From positions 124,001 through 188,000 of the forward strand of contig NZ_JAFMST010000006.1 in NCBI RefSeq assembly GCF_017916275.1: DNA of 64,000 nucleotides, given 5' to 3'. Below, piece by piece: positions 45,959 to 54,110 of the stretch (position 1 is the first letter of the stretch; each line of letters opens with the position of its first letter). Below the pieces are notes generated by a model that did no database searches, had not been told where the DNA came from, and saw only the letters and a program-made list of their open reading frames with translations. The position numbers were made by a program, and so were the translations under genes. Source of the stretch: Rubellimicrobium arenae (GTDB lineage Bacteria; Pseudomonadota; Alphaproteobacteria; Rhodobacterales; Rhodobacteraceae).

Positions 45959-47428
45959 ATGACACCGATCCATATATCTCAAGGGCGCCGAGCGGGCATG
46001 CTCGCCGGAGTCGCCCTGTCCGCTCTCTGCCTGGTCGCTCCGCTGGGTGCCACGCCGGTTATGGCGCAGACCGCTGAGACGCCTGCCCAGGAGCAAACCA
46101 CCCTCTCCCAAGTGGCCGAAGCGGCGGCTCAGTCCGTCGTCACCATAACCGTGACAGCCTCGACGCCCGACTTGCCCCGCTCAGGCTTGGACCCGGACGA
46201 CAATATGATGCGCGAGTTCCTCCGTCGCTTCGGGGACAGCGATCAGCCAATACCTGATCTGCCCTTCGCCGGGCCAGAGCTTGGAGCCGGGCCTGTTCAG
46301 ACCGTAGGCTCCGGCTTCATAGCCGATCCCGAGGGGCTGATCGTGACCGCCGATGCGCTCCTCGCCAATGCCGACCGGGTCGAAGTCACGTTGCCGGACG
46401 GCAGCTCGGAGCCTGCCGAGATTATCGGCCGTGACGCTCAGACAGGGATTGCCCTGCTCCGGGTCGAGGGGCAGCAACTCCCCGCACTGTCCTGGGGCAC
46501 CTCAGAAGAGCTCGACTTGGGCGAGAGCCTGCCGTCGGTCGGGCGCACAGAGGACTTCGGCCCCGTCTTGGTCACAGGCCTGCTGGCCGGGCGGAGCACC
46601 AATGGAGAGCGCCTGCTGATCGATGATGCGCCGGCTTCGGCTCTGGTCGGCGCGCCGGTGCTGGACAACGAAGGTCGGGTCATCGGCATCCGCACGAATG
46701 CGGGCGACGCAACCCAGACCGGAGCCACTGTGGCCCTTGCTGCCGAGGTCGCGCGCGATGTGGTCGACGAACTGGCGCAATCTGGCGCCGTCGCGCGCGG
46801 CTACCTGGGTGTTCAGATCCAGCCGGTGACGGCCGATATCGCCTCCGCGCTGGGCTTGGACCAGCCCGAAGGCGTGCTGGTCGCCGGAGTCCAGCCGGAC
46901 ACTCCTGCAGCTGCCGCTGGCCTGCGAGACGGCGACGTCATCATGTCACTGGATGGGGAGGCAGTCGCCGAGCCGGAGGTCCTCTCGAGGTCGGTTGCCA
47001 GCCGCGAGCCCGGCGAGAAGGTGCGACTTCAGGTCTGGCGATCGGAGGAGGTGGTCGACCTGACCGCGACCCTGGCAGCTCTGCCTAGTGAGACTGCGAC
47101 GCCCGATAGCGATGCGGCTCCTCTGTCCGGTGTCGCTGTGCCCGACCTCGGTCTCACGCTGCAAGAGCTCACGCCGGATCTGCGGGAGGAGTGGGGCCTG
47201 ACGGAGTCCACCCAAGGCGTGGCCGTTCTTGGGGTGGAGGACCCAACCCGGTCCGACGTCCAAGACGGCGACGTGATCGTGTCGGTCCACAGGGTGGCGG
47301 TTGAGACGGTCGAGGACGTGCAGAAGGCGGTCGAGACCGCGAGGACCGAGGGCCGGTCCTCCGTCCTTCTCTTGATCGACCGGGCGGGCGCACGGTCCTT
47401 TGTGGCCGTTCCGCTGGTCCAGTCCTGA
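45959..47428 (+). CDS. HtrA/DegP-like protein with two PDZ domains, catalytic triad lost
   Basis: A 489-aa exported protein with a signal peptide (residues about 12-37, MLAGVALSALCLVAPLGATP). The protease-fold core aligns with HtrA family landmarks GSGFIADPEGLIVT, VEVTLPDGSSEPAEIIGRDA and NEGRVIGIRTN, and PDZ1 (GYLGVQIQPVTADIA) and PDZ2 (LGLTLQELTPDLREEWGL) follow. All catalytic positions are changed: the His of NHV is Ala in IVTADALL, the Asp of TDIALL is Gly in QTGIALLRV, and the Ser of GNSGGP is Val in SALVGAP. It is most likely a periplasmic chaperone or scaffold rather than a protease. Confidence 0.9.
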   Translation: MTPIHISQGRRAGMLAGVALSALCLVAPLGATPVMAQTAETPAQEQTTLSQVAEAAAQSVVTITVTASTPDLPRSGLDPDDNMMREFLRRFGDSDQPIPDLPFAGPELGAGPVQTVGSGFIADPEGLIVTADALLANADRVEVTLPDGSSEPAEIIGRDAQTGIALLRVEGQQLPALSWGTSEELDLGESLPSVGRTEDFGPVLVTGLLAGRSTNGERLLIDDAPASALVGAPVLDNEGRVIGIRTNAGDATQTGATVALAAEVARDVVDELAQSGAVARGYLGVQIQPVTADIASALGLDQPEGVLVAGVQPDTPAAAAGLRDGDVIMSLDGEAVAEPEVLSRSVASREPGEKVRLQVWRSEEVVDLTATLAALPSETATPDSDAAPLSGVAVPDLGLTLQELTPDLREEWGLTESTQGVAVLGVEDPTRSDVQDGDVIVSVHRVAVETVEDVQKAVETARTEGRSSVLLLIDRAGARSFVAVPLVQS

Positions 47429-47445
47429 GGCGACAGGCATCGAGG

Positions 47446-47476
47446 CGCCCCGCCGCTTCACCGTGGCGGGGCGTCT
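47446..47476 (+). terminator. Stem-loop after the HtrA-like gene
   Basis: CGCCCCGCC and GGCGGGGCG are exact inverse copies around a ten-base loop, 17 bp after the stop. The following bases (TCTGG) are not a strong U-tract. Confidence 0.6.
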
Positions 47477-47579
47477 GGCGTAGCCCGCGATCCCGGTGCG
47501 GAGCGGAACGAAAGTCCAGTGTGGAGGCGTGCTTCCGCTAAAAGAGCCGGACAGCGGTGGCCAATGAGCTGAGGTTCCC

Positions 47580-48635
47580 ATGACCGGTCCAGCCAACCCG
47601 GGGCAGGGCACAGGGCTGTGGAGCGCAGCTAGGCTCCTCGTGCTGGCGGCTGCCATCGGGGCCGGAGCTCTTCTGGTCTGGCATCTCGCGCAGGTGCTAC
47701 TCCTACTGTTCGGCTCCGTTCTGGTGGCCATCCTGCTGCGCTCGATCGCAGGTCCGGTCGCGCGCCACACGCCCATTCCGGACCGTTTGGCCGTTGCATC
47801 GGCGGCGCTGCTCATTCTCGTGCTGCTGGTCGGCTTTGCTCTTCTTCTGGGGGCGCAGATCCGGGCACAGGGGACTGCCCTGCTGGAGCGCCTGCCCGAT
47901 CTGGTGCGGGCCGTTGAGGACCAAGTCGGGGCCGACGCATTGGGCGAGTGGTTGGACCAGCAGCGGGGCCAGGGTCTTGCGGGTGCAGATCTGGTCGCGA
48001 GCCTGGCCGGCTACACGACCCGGGCGATCACGGCGGCCGCCAAGCTCGTCGTAATGCTGGCGGCCGGCATCTACCTCGCCCTGAACCCGGCCCTCTACCT
48101 GAACGGGATCCTCAAGCTCGTGCCCCCGAGCCGACAGCAGATGGCGCGCTACACGGTGTCCGCTCTCGGCCAAGCTCTGAAGCTCTGGCTGGTCGGTCAG
48201 CTCGCAGCCATGATGGTCGTCGGCGCGCTGGTGACACTGGGGCTTACGGTTCTGGAGATCCCGTCGGCCTTGGCCTTGGGGTTCATGGCCGGCCTCTTCG
48301 AGTTCGTGCCCTTTGTGGGGCCGGTGGCCAGCGCCCTCCCAGCGGTGGCCTCGGGCTTAACGGACAGCCCGCGCAGTGCGCTCTGGGTGGCTGGGCTTTA
48401 CGTCCTCGTCCAGCAGGCCGAGGGCATGCTCATCTTGCCGCTCCTGCAACAGCGGACAGTGAGCCTGCCTCCCGTGCTGACAATCTTTGCGGTCTTGAGC
48501 TTTGGCGTGCTCTTCGGGCCGCTGGGGCTGATCCTAGCCACACCCCTGGCCGTGGTGTGCCTTGTGCTCGTTAAGAAGCTCTGGATGTGTGAGGTGCTGC
48601 ACGAAAAGGTCAGCGTGCCGGGCGAGGAGGCATGA
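47580..48635 (+). CDS. AI-2E/PerM-family transporter
   Basis: A 351-aa polytopic inner-membrane protein. Hydrophobic segments include LLVLAAAIGAGALLVWHLAQ, LLFGSVLVAILLRSIAG, LAVASAALLILVLLVGFALL and, near the C-terminus, VLTIFAVLSFGVLFGPLGLI. The motif ALALGFMAGLFEFVPFVGPV is the family signature (LxxGxxxxxxxxIPxxGPxx). Members export small molecules or Na+/H+ and are common accessory genes in stress islands. The substrate is unknown. It lies between the HtrA-like gene and hsp20 genes. Confidence 0.9.
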   Translation: MTGPANPGQGTGLWSAARLLVLAAAIGAGALLVWHLAQVLLLLFGSVLVAILLRSIAGPVARHTPIPDRLAVASAALLILVLLVGFALLLGAQIRAQGTALLERLPDLVRAVEDQVGADALGEWLDQQRGQGLAGADLVASLAGYTTRAITAAAKLVVMLAAGIYLALNPALYLNGILKLVPPSRQQMARYTVSALGQALKLWLVGQLAAMMVVGALVTLGLTVLEIPSALALGFMAGLFEFVPFVGPVASALPAVASGLTDSPRSALWVAGLYVLVQQAEGMLILPLLQQRTVSLPPVLTIFAVLSFGVLFGPLGLILATPLAVVCLVLVKKLWMCEVLHEKVSVPGEEA

Positions 48636-48923
48636 CTGAGTGGCTGCCAGACCTGCCATGGCCAGCAACCATCTGGCGCAAAACCGATTTGGCATTCTGG
48701 TTTGAGGTCGCGCCTCCGCGGGGTCATTTGACGAGATAATCTCCCAATGAAAGCGCTGACGCCAATCCATTGTTGATCTCCCCCTCTTGAAATGTCGAAT
48801 GCCCTTTCCATATCGCTGGTCGCCAGCCGCCTGCATTGGGGCTGGCCCTGTCAAGCGGGCGTCGAGAACGCATTCGGACTTGGCGCCACCTTGTATCCAT
48901 GTTGCTCAATGGAGGATGTGGCT
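48636..48923. other. Intergenic region upstream of the first hsp20
   Basis: About 290 bp holding the sigma-32-type promoter and the leader described in separate entries. No gene seen. Confidence 0.6.
48786..48813 (+). promoter_or_regulatory. Sigma-32-type heat-shock promoter of hsp20
   Basis: The -35 box CTTGAAA (48786-48792) matches the sigma-32 consensus perfectly. After a 14-base spacer comes TCCATAT (48807-48813), which matches CCCATNT in six of seven positions. Transcription from here would give a leader of about 100 nt before the hsp20 ATG at 48924. Confidence 0.78.
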
Positions 48924-48926
48924 ATG
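48890..48926 (+). promoter_or_regulatory. ROSE-like RNA thermometer hairpin (candidate)
   Basis: The sequence just before the ATG contains TTGCTC AAT GGAGG ATG, in which TTGCTC can face the ribosome site GGAGG across a three-base loop, and CCAT/ATGTGG can extend the stem. The UUGCU-against-Shine-Dalgarno layout is the hallmark of ROSE elements, which melt on heating to allow translation of small heat-shock proteins in Alphaproteobacteria. Leader length fits. Structure was judged by eye only. Confidence 0.55.
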
Positions 48927-49406
48927 AGACCCACGTTTGATTTCTCTCCCTTGTTCCGCTCGAGCGTCGGTTTCGACCGCATGCTGAACCTGCTCGAGAA
49001 CACGAGCCGGCTCGAGGCTGTCGATGCCTGGCCGCCCTACGACATCGTCAAGACGGGCCAGGACAGCTATCGGATCGCTATGGCGGTGGCGGGCTTCACG
49101 CCCGAGGAGCTGACCCTCGATCATGAGCCCAACCTGCTCGTGGTGACCGGGCAGAAGGGCGGCGAGGAGAACGCGCAGTATCTGCATAGAGGCATCGCGC
49201 AGCGCGCCTTCAAGCGTCGCTTCGAACTGGCCGACCACGTGAAGGTCACTGGAGCGAGCCTTGCCGACGGCCTGCTCACTATCGAGCTCGTGCGCGAGAT
49301 CCCCGAGGCTATGAAGCCGCGCCGCATCGAGATCGGTCGGGCCGAGCCTCAGTCTTTGCCCGGGACCGAGACGAAGCAGATCGAGGGCGACCAGCAGGCC
49401 GCCTGA
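48924..49406 (+). CDS. Small heat-shock protein, Hsp20/alpha-crystallin family (IbpA-like)
   Basis: A 160-aa small heat-shock protein that holds unfolding proteins for refolding. It begins MRPTFDFSPLFRSSVGFDRM, typical of the IbpA/class A type. The alpha-crystallin domain runs from PPYDIVKTGQDSYRIAMAVA through RGIAQRAFKRRFELADHVKV to ASLADGLLTIELVREIPE. GGAGG lies nine bases before the chosen ATG, and the upstream in-frame reading crosses the promoter, so it is rejected. Expression is probably controlled by the sigma-32-type promoter and the leader hairpin. Confidence 0.96.
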   Translation: MRPTFDFSPLFRSSVGFDRMLNLLENTSRLEAVDAWPPYDIVKTGQDSYRIAMAVAGFTPEELTLDHEPNLLVVTGQKGGEENAQYLHRGIAQRAFKRRFELADHVKVTGASLADGLLTIELVREIPEAMKPRRIEIGRAEPQSLPGTETKQIEGDQQAA

Positions 49407-49441
49407 GGCCAGCTTTCCCCACTCATGCCGTCCAGGGGCGT

Positions 49442-49456
49442 CCGGCCAAAGGCCGG
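49442..49456 (+). promoter_or_regulatory. Short strong hairpin between the two hsp20 genes
   Basis: CCGGCC AAA GGCCGG is a perfect six-pair stem with a three-base loop. It lies 36 bp after the first hsp20 stop and 42 bp before the second start, with no T-tract, so it more likely stabilises or sets the dose of the mRNA than terminates it. Confidence 0.5.
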
Positions 49457-49497
49457 GCGCCTTCGGGGACGTTGCGAGCACACATAGGAGGATGACC

Positions 49498-50016
49498 ATG
49501 AACATGCGTAGTCTGATCCCTTGGGGCCGCAGCAACGACCAGCAGGCCCCGACTCTCTACCGCGAGAGCGAGCAGAACCCGTTCCTGTCGCTCCAGCGGG
49601 ACATGAACCGGCTCTTCGATGACGTCTTCCGTTCCTTCGACAGCCGACTACCCGCGACGGGGGCGTTCGGGTCCTTGGGGGGCTTTGGCGCACCCTGGCC
49701 CAGCGTCGAGATCTCGGACACCGACAAGGAGATCCGCGTGACGGCCGAGGTGCCGGGGCTCGAGGAAAAGGACATCGAGGTGCTGCTCGACGGCGATGTC
49801 CTGACGCTCCGGGGCGAGAAGCGCTCCGAGACCGAGGACAAGGACCGGCACTTCTCCGAGCGCGTCTATGGCCGCTTCGAGAGGCGCATCCCGCTTGGGA
49901 TCGAGGTCGAGGAGGAGCGGATCGAGGCGCGCTTCCGCAACGGCGTGCTGACGGTCGTGCTGCCCAAGACCGAGCAGGCGCAGGCGCAGGTGAAGCGCAT
50001 TCCGATCAGCCACTGA
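49498..50016 (+). CDS. Small heat-shock protein, Hsp20 family (class B type)
   Basis: A 172-aa Hsp20 protein distinct from its upstream neighbour. It begins MNMRSLIPWGRSNDQQ and has the FLSLQRDMNRLFDDVFRSFD N-terminal segment of the tLST-type sHsp. The alpha-crystallin domain spans PWPSVEISDTDKEIRVTAEV to RNGVLTVVLPKTEQAQAQ, and the C-terminal KRIPISH includes the IxI motif for oligomer assembly. AGGAGG ends seven bases before this ATG; the ATG two codons upstream would be too close to it. A two-sHsp arrangement is characteristic of heat-resistance islands. Confidence 0.95.
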   Translation: MNMRSLIPWGRSNDQQAPTLYRESEQNPFLSLQRDMNRLFDDVFRSFDSRLPATGAFGSLGGFGAPWPSVEISDTDKEIRVTAEVPGLEEKDIEVLLDGDVLTLRGEKRSETEDKDRHFSERVYGRFERRIPLGIEVEEERIEARFRNGVLTVVLPKTEQAQAQVKRIPISH

Positions 50017-50095
50017 GCGGCAGAACCGAGACCAGACGCTGGCGGCTCCGAGCGGGCCGCCAGCCCCATCCTTCGCCAAACGGGAGGGATGAGTC

Positions 50096-50860
50096 ATGAC
50101 AGATGCAGCAGCAATCAAACACGCGAACGCTGAACCCTTTTCCATTCTAATCCCGATAAGGCCCATGAAGGGCACTCCGAAGGCGGGTAACACTGATCCT
50201 GTCCTGCCCTTCGCGGGCGCGATCTGGCCCAAGGGGGTCAGGGCGCGCATTCAGAAGGCAGACCGCTCGGTGACCACGTCCGGGAAGGCCCGAGCCAAGG
50301 GCTGGCGGCTGACCTTTGAGCGGCGCAGCCCGCCGGTCCTGGACGACCTCATGGGCTGGACCAGCGGGGACGATCCCCTGGCCCCGGTGGAGCTGAGCTT
50401 CCCGACGCTGGAGGCCGCCATCTGCTACGCCGAAGGGCAGGGGCTCTCTTACGAGGTCATCCCGCCGCCGGGTGCCACAGATCGGCAGCGCGAGCAGCTT
50501 GCGGCCGCCGTGCGACTGTTCTCCGACGCAACACTCGATCGCCTTAAGATGCGCTGGCTTCAGGACCGCTATGGCCAGGCCATGGCGGGAGCCGCCGAGC
50601 GCGGCGACCCTGTGGGCGAGGACACCTGGGCCGACCCGATGGACGTGGTGGCCGATCCCAAGTTGTTGATCGAGGCAAAGCGCTCGGTCCTGATGAACTG
50701 GGCCTGGAGCGAGCACCTGGCCGACCTGGCCACAACCGAAGGCATGCCGGAGAACGGCCGGCCCTCGCGCTTGGCCGACGTCGAGCAGGCCCTTCTGGCC
50801 CTGGAGAGACGCGCCCCCTTTGAGACGGCCAAGGCGGACCAGACCGGGCTTGCGGCATGA
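50096..50860 (+). CDS. NDUFS4-like (ETC complex I subunit) domain protein
   Basis: A 254-aa protein. Residues about 20-125 match the NDUFS4/ETC complex I accessory fold: RIQKADRSVTTSGKARAKGW, RLTFERRSP, DPLAPVELSFPTLEAAICYA and GLSYEVIPPPG. The C-terminal half (LLIEAKRSVLMNWAWSEHLA and following) is a separate helical domain of unknown function. Core alphaproteobacterial NDUFS4 homologues are about 100 aa, so this is a longer island-borne paralogue. It lies between Hsp20 and the omega-like gene. A role in protecting respiratory complexes under stress is possible but speculative. Confidence 0.75.
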   Translation: MTDAAAIKHANAEPFSILIPIRPMKGTPKAGNTDPVLPFAGAIWPKGVRARIQKADRSVTTSGKARAKGWRLTFERRSPPVLDDLMGWTSGDDPLAPVELSFPTLEAAICYAEGQGLSYEVIPPPGATDRQREQLAAAVRLFSDATLDRLKMRWLQDRYGQAMAGAAERGDPVGEDTWADPMDVVADPKLLIEAKRSVLMNWAWSEHLADLATTEGMPENGRPSRLADVEQALLALERRAPFETAKADQTGLAA

Positions 50861-50869
50861 GGTGACGCG

Positions 50870-51184
50870 ATGAACCCGCTGATTGTCTTCGATGCCAAGA
50901 AGGTGGTCCCTGACCCCTTCGCCCTGACCCTAGCCGCTGCGGCTCGGGCCCGTGCCCTTCGACAGGGGGCCGAGCCCCGGGTCATCGCCGGGGCCGCGCC
51001 GGGGCCTCACCTGGCTTTGGCCGAGATCGCCGCGGGTGCTTTCGCCAAAGGGGAGTTGGCGTCCTTCCTGCCCGATGCAGCCGGGGTGCCACGCCTAGCG
51101 CCGCCCAAGCCCCGCCTCGCGATCGGCGACGGCGGACGGCCTGCCGTCGCCGTGTCCGTCCCTGCCAAGGGGACGGTTCACTGA
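50870..51184 (+). CDS. RNA polymerase omega-like small protein
   Basis: A 104-aa protein. The segment DPFALTLAAAARARALRQGA, then EPRVIAGAAPGPHLALAEIA AGAF, aligns with the omega subunit core, in which NRFDLVLVAARRAR and ALREIEEGLI are the conserved parts. Omega (RpoZ) helps fold and assemble the beta' subunit. The housekeeping rpoZ normally lies with spoT, so this would be an accessory paralogue in a stress island. Starts nine bp after the NDUFS4-like stop, so the two are coupled. Identity is by pattern, not by search. Confidence 0.6.
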   Translation: MNPLIVFDAKKVVPDPFALTLAAAARARALRQGAEPRVIAGAAPGPHLALAEIAAGAFAKGELASFLPDAAGVPRLAPPKPRLAIGDGGRPAVAVSVPAKGTVH

Positions 51185-51217
51185 AGCAAACCGCAGAAAC
51201 AGAAAGGAGGAAAACCA

Positions 51218-51583
51218 ATGATGCATTCGACAAACTTCCGCGACCACAACCCGGCGGATGCTGCCAACATCCTCGCGGGTCTCGGTCTGGCCCTGTCGCC
51301 TTGGTTCCTGGAGTTCACGACCGTGACGGCCGCGGCCTGGAACGCCTGGATCGTGGGCGCCGCCATTGCGCTCATCGCGCTGGCGGCCCTGGTCTCGTAT
51401 CACCGGGCGGAGGAATGGGTGAACGGCCTGCTCGGCCTCTGGGCGGTGATCGCGCCCTGGGTGCTGGGCTTCTCGGAGCTGAGGACCGCAATGGGCGCGC
51501 ATGTCGTGCTTGGGCTCGTCGTGGTCATCGTCGCGGCGGCCCTGCTCTGGTCCGATAATCACCGGCCGCATTCGACAGCCTAA
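51218..51583 (+). CDS. SPW-repeat membrane protein
   Basis: A 121-aa inner-membrane protein with four hydrophobic segments arranged as two repeats. The motifs are GLGLALSPWFLEFTTVTAAA WNAWIVGAAI and LLGLWAVIAPWVLGFSELRT, i.e. SPW and its variant APW. The function of SPW proteins is unknown, but they are frequent in heat-resistance and other stress islands. AAAGGAGG lies just upstream of the ATG. Confidence 0.88.
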   Translation: MMHSTNFRDHNPADAANILAGLGLALSPWFLEFTTVTAAAWNAWIVGAAIALIALAALVSYHRAEEWVNGLLGLWAVIAPWVLGFSELRTAMGAHVVLGLVVVIVAAALLWSDNHRPHSTA

Positions 51584-51675
51584 TCGGGGCTGAGTGGGAG
51601 TGGGCCAGCCCGTAGGGGCCGGCTCGCTCCTCCCTGACGGCCATCGGGGTTCTACAGCGATGGGGTGTTACGGCG

Positions 51676-53520
51676 ATGGATGACACGAGACGAATAAAGC
51701 TGTCCGCCTGGTATTGGGTCGCCGCCTTCGTCGGCCTGATGCTCTTCCAGTATGTCTACACCACGGCCACAGAGGTCGCGCAGATCCCCTACAGCGCCTT
51801 CGAGTCCTATCTGGACGAGGGCCGGATCGCCGAGGTGGCCGTCTCCGACCGGTTCATCCAAGGCAGCTTCACAGAGCCTCTGGATGGCCGGTCCATGTTC
51901 ATCACCACGCGGGTGGAGCCGGACCTCGCCCGTGAGTTGGCCGAGCATGGTGTGGTGGTGACAGGCCAGATCGAGAGCACCTGGCTGCGCGACCTCCTTT
52001 CCTGGATCATTCCCGTCGCGCTCTTTGTCGGTGTCTGGGTCTACCTCCTGAAGCGGATGGGCGGAGGTGTTGGCGGTACGCTCATGCAGATCGGCAAGAG
52101 CAGGGCCCGGGTTTATGTCGAGCAGGACACCGGGGTGACCTTTGCCGACGTGGCCGGGGTGGACGAGGCCAAGGATGAGCTTCGCGAGATCGTCGAGTTC
52201 CTCAAGGACCCGCAGAGCTACGGACGCCTGGGTGGCCGCATGCCCAAGGGCGTACTGCTGGTGGGGCCTCCGGGCACCGGCAAGACGCTGCTGGCCAAGG
52301 CCGTCGCGGGCGAGGCGGGGGTGCCGTTCTTCTCCATCTCAGGCTCCGAGTTCGTGGAGATGTTCGTGGGCGTGGGGGCTGCGCGTGTCCGTGACCTCTT
52401 CGAGCAGGCCCGCAGCCGCGCCCCGGCCATCATCTTCATCGACGAGCTCGACGCGCTGGGCCGCGCCCGGGGCATCGGCCCCCTGGCGGGCGGCCACGAC
52501 GAGAAGGAGCAGACGCTGAACCAGCTCCTCGTAGAGCTCGACGGCTTCGACCCTTCGACCGGGCTGGTGCTGCTGGCGGCGACCAACAGGCCGGAGATCC
52601 TCGATCCGGCGCTGCTGCGCGCCGGGCGCTTCGACCGGCAGGTGCTGGTGGACCGGCCCGACAAGCTCGGGCGCGTCCAGATCTTGGGCGTGCATATGAG
52701 AAAAGCCAAGCTTGCCTCCGACGTGGACGCCGAGAAGGTGGCAGATCTGACCCCGGGCTTCACCGGCGCCGACCTCGCCAACCTCGTCAACGAGGCCGCG
52801 CTGCTCGCCACGCGCCGGGGGGCCGAGGCGGTGACGATGGAGGACTTCACCAACGCCGTCGAGCGGATTGTGGCCGGGCTCGAGAAGCGCAACCGGCTCC
52901 TCAATCCCAAGGAGCGCGAGATCGTGGCCTATCATGAGATGGGGCACGCGCTCGTGGCGCTGGCGCTCCCCGGTGTGGATCCGGTCCACAAGGTGTCCAT
53001 CATCCCGCGAGGGGTAGGGGCTTTGGGCTACACCATCCAGCGCCCGACCGAGGACCGCTTCCTGATGACCCGCGAGGAGCTCGAGGCCAAGATGGCCGTG
53101 CTCCTGGGCGGGCGCGCGGCGGAGTGGATCGTCTATCGGCATCTCTCGACCGGGGCGGCCGACGACCTCGTCAAGGTCACCGACATCGCCCGCGCCATGG
53201 TCACGCGCTACGGCATGACCGAGCGGCTGGGCCATGTCGCGCTCGACCGTGAGCGACGCTCGTTCGTGGCGACCGACCAGCCCTACTACGGGCCCAAGGA
53301 GCGCGACTACTCCGACGAGACCGCCGCCGCCGTTGACGAGGAGGTGCGCCGGATCGTGGACGCGACCTTCGACCGCACGGTGGCGCTGCTGGAGGCGCAA
53401 CGGCCCGTGCTGGAGCGGACAGCACGGCTCCTTTTGGAGAAGGAAACGATTGGCGAAGAGGAGTTGCGTTCCCTGGTAGATCGAGGCGCCGTGCCCCAGG
53501 AGATCGCCCGCCGAGCCTGA
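51676..53520 (+). CDS. ftsH: FtsH-family membrane AAA+ metalloprotease (island copy)
   Basis: A 614-aa membrane protease. Two N-terminal membrane segments ([17 protein letters not shown] and [19 protein letters not shown]) flank a periplasmic part. Walker A is [19 protein letters not shown], Walker [14 protein letters not shown], second region [20 protein letters not shown]. The zinc site is [16 protein letters not shown], with HEMGH in place of the more common HEAGH. It degrades misfolded membrane and soluble proteins. A second FtsH besides the housekeeping copy is found in TLPQC/tLST islands. It is the last intact gene of the rightward quality-control cluster and ends in a good terminator. 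Confidence 0.95.
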   Translation: MDDTRRIKLSAWYWVAAFVGLMLFQYVYTTATEVAQIPYSAFESYLDEGRIAEVAVSDRFIQGSFTEPLDGRSMFITTRVEPDLARELAEHGVVVTGQIESTWLRDLLSWIIPVALFVGVWVYLLKRMGGGVGGTLMQIGKSRARVYVEQDTGVTFADVAGVDEAKDELREIVEFLKDPQSYGRLGGRMPKGVLLVGPPGTGKTLLAKAVAGEAGVPFFSISGSEFVEMFVGVGAARVRDLFEQARSRAPAIIFIDELDALGRARGIGPLAGGHDEKEQTLNQLLVELDGFDPSTGLVLLAATNRPEILDPALLRAGRFDRQVLVDRPDKLGRVQILGVHMRKAKLASDVDAEKVADLTPGFTGADLANLVNEAALLATRRGAEAVTMEDFTNAVERIVAGLEKRNRLLNPKEREIVAYHEMGHALVALALPGVDPVHKVSIIPRGVGALGYTIQRPTEDRFLMTREELEAKMAVLLGGRAAEWIVYRHLSTGAADDLVKVTDIARAMVTRYGMTERLGHVALDRERRSFVATDQPYYGPKERDYSDETAAAVDEEVRRIVDATFDRTVALLEAQRPVLERTARLLLEKETIGEEELRSLVDRGAVPQEIARRA

Positions 53521-53552
53521 GCACCGAAGTTTGCTGCTGATACAAAGAAGGG

Positions 53553-53584
53553 AGGGCCGGATCCGTGAGGGACCCGGCCCTTTG
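53553..53584 (+). terminator. Intrinsic terminator after ftsH
   Basis: AGGGCCGG and CCGGCCCT form a perfect eight-base stem, followed by TTG. It lies 33 bp after the ftsH stop and just before the convergent Clp remnant. Confidence 0.75.
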
Positions 53585-53627
53585 CCTTGGTCGTCCCGGC
53601 GGGCTAACCGCCGGGCCCGGCACCTCC

Positions 53628-53896
53628 CTATTCTGCCGCCTCGGCCGAGTGCCTATCTCTGTTGGCATCTTTCCTGTCGTCGGAGATCTCCGCTGCGGGG
53701 GTGTCATCCGGCTGCGGCTCCAACACGACCTTGCCCGCTTCGGCGTCCCAGCGGGCGACCACGCGGTCGCCCTCGTGGACCTCGTTCGCGAGCATCGCGC
53801 GGGCAAGCTGGGTCTCGACCTCCGACCGGATCAGGCGCCTGAGCTCACGGGCACCGAACTCGGGCCGGAAGCCCGCTCGCCTTCCTGCAGGATCAT
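53628..53896 (-). pseudogene. C-terminal remnant of a ClpB/ClpK-type disaggregase
   Basis: Reading leftward from the inverted-repeat element, one frame gives AGFRPEFGARELRRLIRSEV, then ETQLARAMLANEVHEGD and a stop at 53628. This matches the C-terminal small domain of ClpB/ClpC/ClpK AAA+ proteins, in which GYxPxFGAR-LRR is diagnostic. Only about 90 codons remain; the ATPase domains are missing and the break coincides with the left arm of the 26-bp inverted repeat. ClpK/ClpG is the key heat-resistance gene of tLST islands, so this may be its residue. Not functional in this form. Confidence 0.82.
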
Positions 53897-54026
53897 ACCA
53901 CCGCGCACATGAACTGACCCGTCCGAGTCGCAGGCGCGCCGTTTCAATCCCGCCCCTGCGCGCCTCTGGCGCGGCAGTTGTCTATATCGTTGCGCCACAT
54001 GGGTCAGTTCATGTGCGCGGTGGTAT
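53895..54026. mobile_element. 132-bp element with 26-bp perfect terminal inverted repeats
   Basis: ATACCACCGCGCACATGAAC starting at 53895 continues to 53920, and its exact reverse complement occupies 54001-54026. The 80-bp centre (53921-54000) has no reading frame of note. This looks like a miniature inverted-repeat element or two facing ends of one IS. It abuts the truncated Clp fragment. Confidence 0.75.
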
Positions 54027-54110
54027 CAGTCCTTTGCTTTACCCAAAGGAAGGCACGAAGGGCAGAGTGATCGCCCTTGCCAAGGCTAGTCGCCTCGGCC
54101 GTGGCACTGC

